Assembly (NCBI GenBank): GCA_002746305.1
Contig: NVWV01000006.1
Span: 1 to 64,000, forward strand
Length of the DNA stretch: 64,000 nucleotides
Direction: 5' to 3'
Source: Bacteroidota bacterium
GTDB lineage: Bacteria > Bacteroidota > Bacteroidia > NS11-12g > UBA9320
Positions 63,586 to 64,000 of the stretch are shown one piece after another. The notes under the pieces are model-generated. The model made no database searches. It saw only the letters and a program-made list of their open reading frames with translations, and was not told where the DNA came from. How positions within the stretch are numbered: the first letter of the stretch is position 1; each line of letters begins with the position of its first letter. A program made the position numbers and the translations under genes.

Positions 63586-64000
63586 TTGAAAAGCGACTCT
63601 GAGCCCTATCAACAGATATTTATTCTATTAGAGACCACTACAAGTGGTCTTAGTTCTGATCTTTGGATTGGAATAATAGGATTTATTGTTATCCTATTAT
63701 TTTTAGGTTTATCTGCACTGTTTTCTAGTTCAGAAAATGCTTTTTTTAGCCTTAGTCCAACGCACCTTGTAGAACTAAATGAAGAGAACTCTCAATCTTC
63801 TAAAGTGGCATTAGACCTTATTAACGAACCCGATAGAAAAACAGGTACAAGAAGACTTCTCGCCACAATACTTCTTATGAACAATCTGATAAATATCTTT
63901 ATTGTGATATTTTCAAGTTGGTTATTTGAGAGAATTTTCACGTTTGGTACTTTTAGTATTGGAACATATATCATGTCTTCTGACACTATAGGATTCTTAG
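63586..64000 (+). CDS. gldE: Gliding motility-associated protein GldE (partial)
   Basis: The first 138 codons only; the gene runs off the window. The frame starts at a TTG (63586), 15 bases after ssb; there is no ATG before the first helix. A membrane helix (LWIGIIGFIVILLFLGLSAL) leads into FSSSENAFFSLSPTHLVELN, the start of the CNNM/DUF21 transporter domain, then RRLLATILLMNNLINIFIVI. GldE belongs to the CBS-CorC haemolysin-like family, overlaps in function with GldD and is linked to gliding and T9SS. The mutY-ssb-gldE order supports the name. Confidence 0.85.
   Translation, partial: MKSDSEPYQQIFILLETTTSGLSSDLWIGIIGFIVILLFLGLSALFSSSENAFFSLSPTHLVELNEENSQSSKVALDLINEPDRKTGTRRLLATILLMNNLINIFIVIFSSWLFERIFTFGTFSIGTYIMSSDTIGFL

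Noticed and set aside
1..64000. CRISPR array, transposon, prophage or plasmid features
   Set aside because: No regularly spaced direct repeats, transposase, integrase cassette, terminal inverted repeats or replication genes were found on reading the window.

Overview
The window is an AT-rich, gene-dense chromosomal segment of a member of the Bacteroidota, most likely a marine or other salt-adapted Flavobacteriales-type bacterium. The supporting signs are type IX secretion (T9SS) sorting domains of both kinds, a T9SS plug protein and a DUF4835 protein, gldE after mutY-ssb, a serine palmitoyltransferase-type enzyme, a Bacteroidota-type RNA polymerase omega subunit, repeated TAnnTTTG promoter boxes with almost no Shine-Dalgarno sequences, and a complete sodium-pumping NADH:quinone oxidoreductase. 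I see no phage, transposon, plasmid or CRISPR signal. This is ordinary core chromosome, and the interesting items are small genes and regulatory details.

Layout. 1-4.1 kb: tail of one T9SS cargo protein and a giant second one. 4.1-9.1 kb: stringent response and biosynthesis genes (rel, fur-like, purA, fabD). 9.3-15.1 kb: a Kelch T9SS protein, a DUF5686 outer membrane protein, a chromate-family transporter and a lipoprotein. 15.1-30.1 kb, minus strand: the transcription/translation cluster rpsU-xerC-hpf-tRNA(Thr,Tyr,Gly,Thr)-tuf-tRNA(Trp)-secE-nusG-rplKAJL-rpoBC, closed by a strong terminator, then a DUF3467 gene. 30.2-33.5 kb: acyl-CoA dehydrogenase, a helix-hairpin-helix membrane protein and serine palmitoyltransferase. 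33.7-36.9 kb: bamD-rpoZ-coaBC-DUF4835. 36.9-46.5 kb: LacX-like epimerase, tRNA-Ala, a lipoprotein, queA, dprA, T9SS plug, GNAT, mazG with a LytTR two-component system, and an NqrM-like small protein. 46.5-51.4 kb: an ABC-type pair, pepT, apbE. 51.4-57.3 kb: nqrABCDEF. 57.5-64 kb: MFS transporter, a small AT-hook-like protein, rlmH, rng, a 30-residue basic ribosomal-type protein, a TPR lipoprotein, HU, then divergently mutY-ssb-gldE (cut by the window end).

How it fits together. The nqr operon, apbE (which attaches FMN to NqrB and NqrC) and the distant NqrM-like gene form a full sodium-pump set. Several genes serve the T9SS/gliding envelope (DUF5103 plug, DUF4835, gldE, three cargo proteins, BamD). 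Many starts are TTG or GTG. Three apparent upstream start codons lie inside or before intrinsic terminators, so starts are given here after reading the flanking DNA. Several convergent gene pairs abut or overlap at their stop codons.
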